Below, piece after piece: positions 55,204 through 64,000 of a stretch of 64,000 nucleotides of DNA (position 1 is its first letter; every line of letters starts with the position of its first letter). The stretch comes from Effrenium voratum (lineage: Eukaryota; Sar; Dinophyceae; Suessiales; Symbiodiniaceae): NCBI GenBank assembly GCA_963377175.1, contig CAUJNA010000846.1:445983-509982 (forward strand), written 5' to 3'. Both the position numbers and the translations under genes were made by a program. The notes under the pieces were generated by a model. The model saw only the letters and a program-made list of their open reading frames with translations. It had not been told where the DNA came from and did not search any database.

Positions 55204-55450
55204 GTGCTATCCAGACAAGTTCGGAGCCCGCCTCCTTGAGATGTACGAGATCTCCATGGGCCAGCCTGTGTCGCTTGAGACTGCGGGTCTTCGCTTCAAG
55301 CCCCCAGTGAGCATGAGCATGTCAGACAAGGAACTATTCCACACATTACCCATTGGTGATTTATGGGCCGAGTGTGAATTGCTCGGCCCTTTCTTGTACC
55401 TGTACCACGGGAAGCACACTTCGCTTGGACCCCACTTAGTCAAACAATGA
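55204..55450 (+). CDS. C-terminal part of the GPDCSSWG module
   Basis: Reads YPDKFGARLLEMYEISMGQP, then MSDKELFHTLPIGDLWAECE and LLGPFLYLYHGKH, stop at 55450. The YPxxFGxxLLxxYE segment follows QLKSTQ in the family. GDLWAECEL then LYLYHG is the last conserved part. This probably closes one polypeptide. Confidence 0.55.
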
Positions 55451-56337
55451 GAAGGTTTCACGTGTGGCTCAGGATACCCAATTCATGGAGGGACACAATG
55501 AAATCCTTCCAAGAGGAGCTCCTGAGCTACGCCACAAAGCTTGAAAGGAAACCAAGTGTCGAAGTGCTATTTGCAAGACAGCTCAGGTGAGTGTGGATGA
55601 GACCATGCGGGCAGAGCTGAACAGCCATGTGGCTAGCAGCGCCACAGGCTAGCAATAACATTTTGGGGCAGCCGTGTTTGCAATTAATATTGCATCAGTG
55701 GGTGCCCTGAGCCAATCCAAATGCCACGAATCGGAATTTTACGGGATTTTCAGTGGCGCTGGGCACCCGCAATTTGCGCGCAAAAACCCGGTACAATCGC
55801 GCAAATTTGCGCAAACGCGCGCAAATCCGAAAAGTGTGCAAATAGCATTTGCATGGACACACCCAAGTGGCACTGCACGTTGTGAGCAATCTGAGATTCT
55901 GGCATATTGTCACGCTCACTGGCTTGCATTTGCTAGCTCAAGCCATTTGGAAGAGTTGCAGCCGCATGTCTTCTAGATTGTGGAGCTGTGAAACTTTAAG
56001 GACTGGTGTAGCAGCTTCCACGTTGCCACTGGAAGGTATCCCTCAAGCTTGCAATATGGACATGGACGCTTTGATTCGGGCTTCTTAACTTGACAAAAAA
56101 CAGGTCAAACCTCAAACTTGGGCAGTCAGTGTGCTTCTTAGCTGAGGCTAGCCAGGAACGCATTGCAGCCGTGAAGGAGATCTTGAAGGAAAAGGGCCCT
56201 GTTGCTCCCCCTCCCCATCAGGAAGTTCCAGGCACCCCGGCAAAAACTAAATAGGCCTTCCGGCAAAAGGGGGGCGCTCGTCGCGTGGTTTGAGCCTGTG
56301 AGGTGCCCCATTTACTGCGCAATCAGCGGGGATCTTT
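55451..56337. other. Gap between plus-strand modules, no firm gene
   Basis: Short open pieces only. At 55765-55830 the words GCGCAAATTTGCGC and GCGCGCAAA recur, like those in the flanking repeats at 49.1 and 62.4 kb. A possible short exon at about 56105-56240 reads LGQSVCFLAEASQERIAAVK then EILKEKGPVAPPPH. Confidence 0.4.
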
Positions 56338-56341
56338 GTGG

Positions 56342-56691
56342 CTGGCAACATCGCCAACAGTTTGGGGGACACACAGCTCACATCTGATCCAGGTGAAGCT
56401 GACAATGTGCGCCGTGCTTTGAATCTAGGAGGCGAGGCCCGAACGAATGAGTCAATCCAAGTTGTGGACACCCAGACTCAGCGTCAGACTTCCTTTCCAG
56501 ACGCACAGCCCCGTTCTCCCAGCCCTATCTCAAAGACACCCCCGCCTGCGGAGCACGTGCTGCCCAGCCCAGCAAAGAATCCTGACGATGCTGATCCCGA
56601 GAACGAGCCCGTCACGCCATCTCGCAAGAAAGGGGGTAAGCCTAGGAAGGTTCAGCCACTCAGCCCTGGGTACTTCAAGTTGCTTGGCTAG
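56342..56691 (+). CDS. Pro/Ser-rich linker exon
   Basis: Reads SDPGEADNVRRALNLGGEAR, then a low-complexity stretch with RSPSPISKTPPPAEHVLPSP and SRKKGGKPRKVQPLSPGYFK. Disordered with a short basic patch. No family domain. The 5' edge and stop are taken from the open frame. Confidence 0.45.
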
Positions 56692-56938
56692 TGCGGGTTG
56701 CAGCAACATGTTGCACATTAAAAACACTTGTCATTGCTTCGTCGCCCTGCACGCTCATAGGTTGAGGCGATACTTTACGCCGAAAAAATGCGGGGATTTG
56801 AAATGCAGCAAGGAGGCGCTTGCAATGTGGAAAAGCTCGGATGGGAGTTTCTTGGCGTGTCAATCAAACAGCTTGCTAGGGTGCAGGGGGGATCATGAAA
56901 GTTTGCATTACATGTGTCCTATAAGGAGCAAAGCTCAG

Positions 56939-57418
56939 GGACATGCTCCGCCAGACCGGTGAGTTCCAGAAGCTTGAAGTCCTCGTGAGGAAATGGCACA
57001 AGGTGGTTGCGGCCAAGTCAAAGAAGGGTGGCTGGTACACAAAACACTGGCTTCAAGAGAAGGGCGGATGGACAAAGACCCTTTGATGAACACAGGGCCC
57101 ACCAATCGATTAACTCGCAGACGCGTGAGCCTTGCTCGCCTAAGGAAGATGGCCGATGCCGGGTTCCGATGGGCTGAAAAACATGGTTTGACAAGGACAA
57201 ACCCGATTCATGGGGAGGAAGAGGCTAGGCTGGTCGTCTCTGATGAGTTCGCTGTTGATGAAGAACATGGCGAATCCACCGAGCAGAGTGGTGCCTTTGA
57301 CTTGCCGGAAACTCTGCTCAATTTGCACGCATGTCAACACTTCTCAATGTGTAGGATTTTGAAAGTTAAGAGAAAGCTAGCTACTGAAGGACGAACACGG
57401 GTCTCTCCTTCAGAGTGA
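56939..57418 (+). CDS. Module with KKGGWYTKHWLQEKGGWTK and EKHGLTRTNPIHGEEE
   Basis: From 56939 one frame reads GEFQKLEVLVRKWHKVVAAK then SKKGGWYTKHWLQEKGGWTK, ending at a stop near 57085. The next part is in a second frame: RRRVSLARLRKMADAGFRWA, EKHGLTRTNPIHGEEEARLV, VSDEFAVDEEHGESTEQ. Both halves are familiar to me in this order from large dinoflagellate proteins. The frame change near 57,085 is either a small intron or a real frameshift. Function unknown. Confidence 0.55.
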
Positions 57419-57419
57419 C

Positions 57420-57617
57420 ATGGACTTGAACGTGGACATGGATGAGGCAGAGCTGGGTAAGGGCACCATCAAGAACATGGCCCCGGCGGAGAAGCCCAGC
57501 CTCAACGTGCACAAAGACTCGGCGAGCTTCAAGAACCTCAGCTGCAAAGGCAGAGTGGGTGCGCGCTGGAGGGCCATGAGAAACACTCAGGATTTGCTTC
57601 CCTACACTGGCTGCTAA
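57420..57617 (+). CDS. Short acidic/basic exon candidate
   Basis: Reads MDLNVDMDEAELGKGTIKNM then KPSLNVHKDSASFKNLSCKG; stop at 57617. Charged, no domain. It follows the previous module directly in the same direction. Confidence 0.4.
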   Translation: MDLNVDMDEAELGKGTIKNMAPAEKPSLNVHKDSASFKNLSCKGRVGARWRAMRNTQDLLPYTGC

Positions 57618-57658
57618 CACCTCGCCCTGGACCATCCTCCCTCAGTTCGCAGAAGTGC

Positions 57659-58132
57659 TTGGGAGAAAAATCGACGCATCCCAGGATTGTGTGGACTGGG
57701 CCTCAATCAGTCAACCAGGGTTCTTTGACAATTCTTTCACCTCCTGCTAGTAAGGACAAGTTGGAAGCGATGGGCCACAACCGGGCCAGGGGGTTCCTTG
57801 GCTGTTCTCGACACAAGCGCAATAGAATTAAGCCGGCTCAACCTCCTAGGTTGGCAGAATCGATCATGGATTGCTTGAAGACCTTCAAGGTGCTCTACGA
57901 CAGTCTCATGAAGAAACAGCAGGATTCCATTCAGCTGGACGATCATGACAAGGCGCAACTAGGCACGCAAGCCAGTCCTGACAACCCCCAACTTGAAACA
58001 CAAAAGTGTCAAGTTCACTTTTCACCACCTCCCCCCACCCGCAGCATCAACAGCAACACATCCTGTGCGGACACCACCCCTAGCAACACCCCCAGCATCA
58101 CCAGCAAAACACCCGTCCCAAGTGGGAACTAA
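57659..58132 (+). CDS. Helical exon running into a Thr/Pro repeat
   Basis: The open frame gives PPRLAESIMDCLKTFKVLYD then SLMKKQQDSIQLDDHDKAQL, a helix typical of the family, and continues into the SPATPPASPAKHP tandem repeat. Only the helix (57840-57965) is well supported; the repeat may be intron. Confidence 0.45.
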   Translation: MGEKSTHPRIVWTGPQSVNQGSLTILSPPASKDKLEAMGHNRARGFLGCSRHKRNRIKPAQPPRLAESIMDCLKTFKVLYDSLMKKQQDSIQLDDHDKAQLGTQASPDNPQLETQKCQVHFSPPPPTRSINSNTSCADTTPSNTPSITSKTPVPSGN

Positions 58133-58560
58133 ACTAGTTCCCACTTTGAGGCGGTTGAAAAACAGACACACAAACCAAACATCACCGGCAACACCCCCAG
58201 CATCACCAGCAACACCCCCAGCATCACCAGCAAAACACCCGTCCTAAGTGGGAACTAAACTAGTTCCCACTCTGAGGCGGTTGAAAAACAGACACACAAG
58301 CCCAACATCACCAGCAACACCCCCAGCATCACCAGCAACACCCCCAGCATCACCAGCAAAACACCCGTCCCAAGTGGGAACTAAACTAGTTCCCACTTTG
58401 AGGCGCTCCAAAACACCCCCAGCATCACCAGCAAAGCGCCCTTCTGAAATGGGAACTAAACTAGTTCCCGCGTTGAGGCGCCGCAAAAAACACACACGCA
58501 CACACAAACACACCCAGCATCACCAGCAACAACCCAGCATGGCCAGCAACACCCCCAGCA
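58030..58560. repeat. Tandem repeat of about 120 bp with GTGGGAACTA hairpins
   Basis: ACCCCCAGCATCACCAGCAA words alternate with AAGTGGGAACTAAACTAGTT and CCCAC. The palindrome GTGGGAACTA-AAC-TAGTTCCCAC (10 bp stem, 3 base loop) occurs near 58124, 58249, 58375 and 58449, so a plus transcript could fold four equal hairpins. Units differ by single bases; one CCCAAG to CCTAAG change creates a stop. Confidence 0.85.
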
Positions 58561-58835
58561 TGGCCAGCAACCAGCATCACCGAGCCCTCCTTGTTTTTTT
58601 GCTGCCCCTAAGCGTGCTTAGGGGTAGGTTCGTAATTCTCCAGAAAAGTGTCTGGGGCTACTTGTAGCAAGCGCCTGAAACCCTTCGATCTGCAAATATC
58701 TGCAAATTGCTTTGTATAAGGGCCGCCAACAACGAGCTGCTTGGCCTGTTTGTGAAAGTGACCAAAACCGATGTGACGATGAACTCCTTGATCGTTCGGG
58801 CAAGGACAGGTGTATGCTTTCGACACTTGCACAGC

Positions 58836-59066
58836 TAAATTACCGTGCTGCGTTCTTTGCGCAGCTTCCACTCCAGGGCATGCAAGCCAACTCCCTCGAC
58901 ATCATCTGTGGTGGCGCCCAAAACGAAGCCAAAAAAAGCCGCAAAGCGCAAGAGTGGAGTTGAGGATGACGAGGCTGACAAAAAGCAGCCAAAGGTCAAC
59001 GAGCCTGAGGCTGAAAAAAAGAAGCCAAAGGCCAGGGCTAAGCGTAGCAAACGCTCTTCCCAGTAG
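58836..59066 (+). CDS. Lys-rich tail exon
   Basis: Reads PSTSSVVAPKTKPKKAAKRK then SGVEDDEADKKQPKVNEPEA and EKKKPKARAKRSKRSSQ, stop at 59066. A histone-tail-like basic stretch, perhaps a nuclear localisation signal. Confidence 0.45.
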
Positions 59067-59494
59067 CATATGTTAGCGAATGGCATGCTGTTGCTCTTCA
59101 TGGCATAGACTGCAGTCCAAAAGTTGCCACGTGACAAACAGAATACTTTTGCCTGGCACTCATGTTTCTAACTGGGGCTGTTTTGAAATGGACAGTGCAG
59201 CTGTCATGGAGGGCTCGGGGTTAGCAGCCAGCTGACTGGCGCCATAACATCCTGTCATTGGACGGGGGCGCGGGCCAAAAAATTGAGAGCGGTGCTTCAC
59301 ACACGTGCGCCCATGGTAAACTTGCGCACGCATAGAGTTGAAGGATTCCTTTGGATTGCAGGCCACCGGAAACAAGTTGATCTTGGGAATGATGATGAGT
59401 GCCCCCTGGCTGCTTTGAACACTGCAAGCCTGCACCCAGGATTGCAGGCAGTTTAGAGCATGTGAATCTGGGCGCCCAGGCTCCTCGACATCCT

Positions 59495-59940
59495 CCGACG
59501 TGGTTGACAACCTCATTGACAGCTTTCGCACGGGCGAAGCTTGATGGAACTAAAGCCACCCCCTTGTCCCAAACCATCGTGGGAACATGATCCCCGTGGA
59601 GCTTTTACACTTATGCTTTGGAATTCCGCCTGAATTTAAAGCTTGTGTGCTACCGGGGGTTTCTGAATCCAAGGCATCAACATGCGATCAAATTGTGAGG
59701 GTGGCTGGCAAAGTTGCAAGCTTACTGAAGAAGAATCGCCGCTGGGCTGCAACGGGTTGTGAAGGCGTGGTTGAATGTCAACCCTTGAAGTTGCAAAAGA
59801 TTAAGCTACACGCCCTGAGGAATCTCCGACCCCAAAATCTTCAAGTTGGCACGCTGTGGAAAGTTCGACAAACACAAGAGAAACGTGCCGCGCAATTTGC
59901 ACAAGCACGCAGAGCTGAACGACTTGAAGCTCAATGTTGA
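59495..59940 (+). CDS. Exons with FARAKLDGTKATPLSQTIV and PGVSESKASTCDQIVRV
   Basis: A first piece reads TSLTAFARAKLDGTKATPLS then QTIVGT; overlapping it in another frame is MIPVELLHLCFGIPPEFKAC, VLPGVSESKASTCDQIVRVA and GKVASLLKK. The order TPLxQT then PVExxxxxxxIPxxFxxxVxPGVSExxxSxC is familiar from the family. The second frame continues to 59940, but the family join to the next module lies near 59,860. Confidence 0.52.
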
Positions 59941-60316
59941 GATGAAGTATGTGGCTGTTCCCATACGAAGTTCGAGACGGTGCAACTCTTCAAAGTTTGT
60001 GTCCTACCCATGCTTGCCCATGAGTAGCTGGGCAAAGTGCTTGTTGGAGACTGAGCCACGGGTCCTCCTAGCTGGGCATTCCCTTGAAGAGGATTATGGC
60101 GAAGCACTCCGAAGCTTTTGGCGCAACTACCAAGCCACAGACCCGGGCCTCCCCCTATTTCAGGAGCAACAAGATTGCTCGAACGCGATACCCTACATGG
60201 TTCACGGGGATGAAGGTCGTGGAAAGTCCCGCCGACCTTGCATGGTGCTGGCCGTTCAACCATATATTTCATGGCGTGGCGTGGACTTTGTTAACACATG
60301 TGGGCAGCTTGGTTGA
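59860..60316 (+). CDS. Module with SFWRNYQATDP and HGDEGRGKSRRP
   Basis: Reads MSSWAKCLLETEPRVLLAGH, EALRSFWRNYQATDPGLPLF, IPYMVHGDEGRGKSRRPCMV and LAVQPYISWRGVDFVNTCGQ. HGDEGRG with basic residues after it looks like a conserved binding loop; no known enzyme family can be named. One of the strongest coding signals of the block. Confidence 0.62.
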
Positions 60317-60378
60317 AAACAATCTATTTGTATATCCCCAGCGCGCCAGGTTAGCACCGCATGCAATCAGTTTCAGGC

Positions 60379-60491
60379 ACTCGTATTGCAGCCGGCTACT
60401 GTACACAGTGATTCGCGCTGAGCTCTACACCCCGGACACGCTGGACACAATCCTTCATCACTTGGTTTCTGACTTGCAGCACCTTTACCAA
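60379..60491 (+). CDS. Exon HSYCSRLLYTVIRAELYTPD
   Basis: After TTTCAG|G reads HSYCSRLLYTVIRAELYTPD then TLDTILHHLVSDLQHLYQ, directly downstream of NTCGQ as in the family. The donor is uncertain. Confidence 0.55.
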
Positions 60492-60570
60492 GGGATAATT
60501 GTCCTACGCTTAGACACGCACATTGCGTGGCACCCATATACGCACCTGCATCACTTCTTCATGCTTGCGA

Positions 60571-60776
60571 AATGGACTCAGGTCAATGAGAGGACATTCA
60601 GATTCATCCCCTTGGGGATAAAAGGGGACTGGCCTTTTTTGCGAAAAAGCTGGGCATTGCGCAGTGGATTTTCTTGTGCAAGGATATGTCATGCTTGCTG
60701 CGAAGTTGAAACTCAGAAGAACTTAACATACATGAACGCGGTTATGCGCATGTTGTTGAATAAGCTTTGCGAGTAA
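60571..60776 (+). CDS. Exon with PLGIKGDWPFLRKSWALRSG
   Basis: After ACTCAG|G reads VNERTFRFIPLGIKGDWPFL then RKSWALRSGFSCARICHACC, ending with a His/Cys cluster (RICHACC) that may bind metal. G(V/I)KGDWPFLRK is a stretch I clearly remember from this protein family. Confidence 0.6.
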
Positions 60777-60794
60777 CCCTAGGCATGGTGGGAC

Positions 60795-61170
60795 ATGACC
60801 CCCGGTGGAGCTGTTCGTCAACTCCGCCCCGACTCAATCGACGCGGCGCCACGCCCCTGGAAGCGAAACGAGCCGAGCCCTTTGCGATCCCTTCCAGGCC
60901 ATGACGACCCATCCAAGATTCTTATTGACCCTGCGCACACTTTTGCAATTCATGGGTTTGGAAAAGACCTGGCAGCATCTGCTATTATAGAGGTGGCAGT
61001 GCACTTGAACACATTTGGGTATGGCACGCAGGGCGAGCGTTTGGCAGCAGCGTTTGACAACTATAAAGCATTCTGCGACAGCATCGGCAAGTACACCTCG
61101 ATAACGGAGTTTTCACTTCAAGAGTTTCGGGTGGTGTCGCCCCTGGATTTAATTGGCGCTAACATTTTGC
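60795..61170 (+). CDS. Module with GHDDPSKILIDPAHTFAIHG
   Basis: Reads TPGGAVRQLRPDSIDAAPRP, LRSLPGHDDPSKILIDPAHT, FAIHGFGKDLAASAIIEVAV and SIGKYTSITEFSLQEFR. The DPAHTxAIxGxGKD segment is the strongest signature. Its Asp, His and Lys residues could be catalytic, but nothing here proves it. Confidence 0.62.
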
Positions 61171-61209
61171 GGAGCTTAGTAAACAGATTTGCAATTAGCT
61201 TTGCCCAGG

Positions 61210-61395
61210 TTGCAACAGTATCCATCCGGCGGAGGCAAAGGTTTCGATTGCGCTCTCCTATGCAAGTGGCTGGAGTCAGTTCTTGATGGGATTCACGTAG
61301 AACACATGGAAGCTTGGCATAAGCAAGCTGTTGATTTGCACAAAACAATGCAACTAGGAGCTGTGGCGTGGCGTCTCCAAGTGTTTCCACACTGA
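61210..61395 (+). CDS. Exon with QQYPSGGGKGFDCALLCKWL
   Basis: After GCCCAG|G reads LQQYPSGGGKGFDCALLCKW then LESVLDGIHVEHMEAWHKQA. It follows the DPAHT module as in the family (GKGxDxxLLxxWLE). Stop at 61395 if not spliced. Confidence 0.55.
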   Translation: MQQYPSGGGKGFDCALLCKWLESVLDGIHVEHMEAWHKQAVDLHKTMQLGAVAWRLQVFPH

Positions 61396-61455
61396 AGGGT
61401 GCCCTGTTGAACTTCCCTGGTTAGGTCTCAGCTGTTTACATAAAGCATTCTTGTC

Positions 61456-61761
61456 CAGGAACAGCAAGACCAGGATATGCTGCAGCTGCTGACCTACACC
61501 ATCAAGGGGGGGAATCGCTTTTTTAGCATATGCAACCGTGGTGGTGTGTTCTTGCCCAAAAGCTTGGCCTGTGAAGCTGCGGGTTGCGGCTGGGCCCTTT
61601 GCGACCCTTGGACATTTCTTCTATTCATGCTCAAGGCAAGTCTATTTGGTGAGGGGTTCGATTTCCCTTTTTATGTTTCAACATGTTTTGAACGCTTATG
61701 GAGTTGGGTGGGAAATTCAATGACCCTTCAGCAAAATTGGTTGGAGTTTGCCGCATCCTAG
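61456..61761 (+). CDS. Possible further exon
   Basis: After GTCCAG|G reads EQQDQDMLQLLTYTIKGGNR then GVFLPKSLACEAAGCG. A mixed hydrophobic stretch follows and the open frame runs to a stop at 61761. Weaker than its neighbours. Confidence 0.35.
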   Translation, partial: QEQQDQDMLQLLTYTIKGGNRFFSICNRGGVFLPKSLACEAAGCGWALCDPWTFLLFMLKASLFGEGFDFPFYVSTCFERLWSWVGNSMTLQQNWLEFAAS

Positions 61762-62389
61762 GAGGGGTATGCAGCCCTTGGTGGTCTGGCGCTTGCCCGA
61801 TCGCGAGCGCTATACAAAATGCGCCCTAAGGTGCACATGTTTGCACACTTGGTGCTGCTTGACCTCATTGGTTTGTTTGTGTGTAACAGCGGCTTCTAGA
61901 GTGCATGAGCCCAGTGTCCAAGGCTTTCCCTCCAGTGGCAATCCGAGACGTGTGAGATGTGCGTTAACCCGGCAAGCTACTCCCCAGCACACAGGTGTGC
62001 ATGCATTGAACCCCCCGGAACCATTGCTTATGAAATGGCTGAGGCTTTGCAACATGGTCAGATGAGGATTTCGTTGGCCGAACGTGCCGATTAGCGAGGA
62101 GGGTTCACAGCCTAAGGCTTCCAGATAGAGTTTTGGATAGGGCTCTTATGTGCTATAAGCACCAGCTCTGTCGGGCATTTAGCTAGCGTTTCAGTAACGC
62201 CTGGGGAAACTTGCTGGGCGCCCGGGCGCTCAGCCGGTGGGGCAAAGAAGTCGCCCGTGTGCTTGTGCACGCACGCACGCATGCAGCAGGCGAGCGGGGA
62301 AAGAAACCGATTCAGTGGAATGAGGTACAGCTTGCGTGTTGAGACCTTCATTTGAGCAAAACAAAGCACCTAGACATGGCCCGTATATC

Positions 62390-62560
62390 CATGCGCGCTT
62401 TTTCTTGAAATGCGCGTTTTTTTCTTGAAATGCGCGTTTTTCCTTTATGCGCACTTTTTTTTGCTCAAATGAAGGTTCAGGCTTAATATTGGTCCAGCAA
62501 TGTGCAAGGTTAAACCGTTTTATTGGTCCGGGGTCCGGCAATGGGCGTGTGATGCGTGTT
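62390..62560. repeat. Right flanking repeat: GCGCGTTTTT words and ATTGGTCC(A/G)GCAAT units
   Basis: Three GAAATGCGCGTTTTT-like words, then AATATTGGTCCAGCAATGTG, CAAGGTTAAACC and ATTGGTCCGG. The same parts, in the same sense, occur at 48973-49200. Confidence 0.6.
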
Positions 62561-62639
62561 ATCACGCGTGATGCTAGCTAAACACGGGGCTGGGACTCAA
62601 ATAAGTCCGTCATACTACACTCCTTTTTACTCGGTCGCC

Positions 62640-62906
62640 CCTGTCTCTGCGCCGCGGCTGTGCTGCAGAAGCCTGGCGGCAGGCAGTGAGGGGCAGCGAA
62701 AACAAAAACAGGCTAGCCGGAATGGTTTGCAAACACACGGCAGGACGGATAGATTTTTTCCACGAAAGCTCACTAGACCTGCAGTGAGACTCTACCCCAA
62801 GCGTTCCGGCAAGAAGCCGCAACTACCCCCCAAGTTCAAGTCTGGCTGGAGAAATCCAGCCAAAGTTGAGGCTGGCAGCGCACCCGCAACAAACCCAGAC
62901 ACATAA
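62640..62906 (+). CDS. Basic C-terminal exon candidate
   Basis: Reads AAGSEGQRKQKQASRNGLQT, LTRPAVRLYPKRSGKKPQLP and PKFKSGWRNPAKVEAGSAPA, stop at 62906. Lys/Arg-rich. It lies beyond the right flanking repeat, so it may belong to another unit. Confidence 0.35.
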   Translation, partial: PVSAPRLCCRSLAAGSEGQRKQKQASRNGLQTHGRTDRFFPRKLTRPAVRLYPKRSGKKPQLPPKFKSGWRNPAKVEAGSAPATNPDT

Positions 62907-63017
62907 AACAATCAAGTGCTATTATTTCTGACTATATGTTTGTTAAAAGTGCTTTTCTTGCGTTCTTCCTTTGCCGCTTGCGCTGCCAGAGCCCGCCGGA
63001 TGGAAGCGCGGGGCAAC

Positions 63018-63564
63018 TTAGCCCTCCGGCTCGTCAGGCACTCCTGCAACAAGCTCCGCCATGCGGAGTTGCGCCGTCAGCTCCGCAACCTTCCGGCGAA
63101 CCCCCTCGTTCTCGTCGCGAAGCCGGTGTGACTCACGGTGTGACTCATTCCACGCGTTACTCCACCACGTAGTTCTGGAAGCCTTCTGGCGCTCCAGGGC
63201 TGCGATCCGACACTCCAGCTTCCTCGTGCACGAATCTAGGGGCTCGTCCGGCAACCTCGCGGGCAGAATGCGCTCATCACTCTCACGGCGCAGCCGGCAG
63301 GCCCTTGCGGCCATCTCCGCCTTCTTGTTCCGGTAGACCCTTCTATCCGGGTGGCCCACTGGTGAAAGACGCGTTTCCGACCACTCGTCGTCCTCCAGCA
63401 GCTCAGCCAGGCTTTACCTGGAAGTCCGCCACGGCCCGCGCCGCCTCCGACTTGATCGTCGCCGCCTTCTGCGGCGTCACCTTCGCTCTTATCCGCTTGG
63501 GCCTGTTCGGCGTGGTCTCCGACACCGCTTGGGCGGACACCCTGGGCGCACATGACTTACCCAT
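63018..63564 (-). pseudogene. Small minus-strand gene with one frame break
   Basis: Starts ATG at 63564: MGKSCAPRVSAQAVSETTPN then RIRAKVTPQKAATIKSEAAR and VADFQVKP, then the frame stops near 63412. Skipping one G there restores AELLEDDEWSETRLSPVGHP, then RRVYRNKKAEMAARACRLRR and a coiled-coil-like tail (LRDENEGVRRKVAELTAQLR) to a stop at 63018. A short GT-AG intron would be only about 25 bp, so a 1-base change or sequencing error is more likely. Family not recognised. It converges on the plus-strand block. Confidence 0.5.
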
Positions 63565-64000
63565 ATTTGCGCGCGAGCGCAGCAAGGCAAGCTCGGAGAG
63601 GGCAATTTGCAAGAAACCTTGGAGCAGAAAATGCGACTGCTGGCAAGCCTCAGCGCGTAGCACTCAATCCCAGCCAATCTTGAATCAACATGTGGAATCT
63701 TTAATAATATTGGTTGACAATTGCAACCTGGAAGCTGAGTCTTGACTCGCCTGTGCCTGACAATTGCATCAGCCGTCAGACTTGAGTCAGGCAAGTTCTT
63801 CAAGCCCGGGCCTCGGCAAGACGTCCTGGCAACGGCACACACATCCGTTTGCAAAAAAGGATGACAACTGTGCCGGCATACAGCCAAAAGCGCCCGTACA
63901 CCTGCTCAACCCATGCAACTGGCAACACGTGTGTCTGGGAGCCATTTTGTTTTCAGACCTGTAGTACACAAAAAAAGGCTGTCTGCGCCACCCGGGCAAA
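63565..64000. other. No gene recognised
   Basis: Short open frames on both strands, none with a known pattern or an obvious splice context. It could hold the promoter of the minus-strand gene at 63018-63564. Confidence 0.4.

Noticed and set aside
58835..59137. Minus ORF opposite the Lys-rich exon
   Set aside because: Phe/Ser/Ala-rich complement of a Lys-rich coding strand; no supporting context.

Overview
The window looks like nuclear DNA of a dinoflagellate, most plausibly a Symbiodiniaceae-like alga. Four things point there: a minus-strand protein kinase cut into tiny exons joined almost only by GC-AG introns with AG|G acceptors (dinoflagellates are known for GC and GA donors); very low coding density; a BspA-like LRR_5 gene of the type expanded in these algae; and a plus-strand block whose motifs I recognise, from memory only, in very large unannotated proteins predicted in Symbiodinium genomes. 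No rRNA, tRNA, CRISPR, prokaryotic operon or spliced-leader relic was recognised.

Region 1 (1 to about 41.1 kb) is mainly one minus-strand gene. I rebuilt 20 exons (28 to 75 bp, 967 coding bases over 40.2 kb) by following the kinase fold through the raw sequence. Exons at 41.1-24.2 kb give a cyclic-nucleotide-binding domain and exons from 18.99 to 0.93 kb give an AGC-type kinase domain, with linker exons between, so the product is PKG-like. All 19 joins keep frame. Eighteen donors are GC, one is GA and none is GT. The C-terminal tail lies to the left, probably outside the window; the start lies to the right of 41.1 kb and was not found. The introns are filled with short palindromic elements of at least seven MITE-like families, simple repeats and a G-rich minisatellite. 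An intron-poor LRR_5 gene (33.7-35.3 kb, minus) lies inside one kinase intron, and a small plus-strand coding-like island (7.6-8.4 kb) lies inside another.

Region 2 (about 41.2-48.95 kb) has no firm gene: more MITEs, a long ATGT microsatellite, a cluster of elements with a shared 40-base core, and repeated TTTCGCG words.

Region 3 (about 49.4-62.9 kb) is different. I see none of the MITE families of region 1, it is dense in plus-strand coding pieces, and its two best-defined introns are short (84 and 93 bp) and GT-AG. In order it holds helical and acidic exons, a 766-residue K/E/T-rich repeat exon with an AT-hook-like basic tail, a module with GPDCSSWG and VEQPG motifs (distantly like cytosine methyltransferase motifs, unproven), Pro/Ser linkers, a module with EKHGLTRTNPIHGEEE, a hairpin-bearing tandem repeat, and a module with HGDEGRGKSRRP, GDWPFLRKSW and DPAHTFAIHGFGKD. 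It is either one or more giant genes of unknown function or a large mobile element. Related repeats (ATTGGTCCGGCAAT with GCGCGTTTTT words) lie at both edges, 48.97-49.2 and 62.4-62.56 kb. A small minus-strand gene with one frame break ends the window (63.0-63.6 kb).
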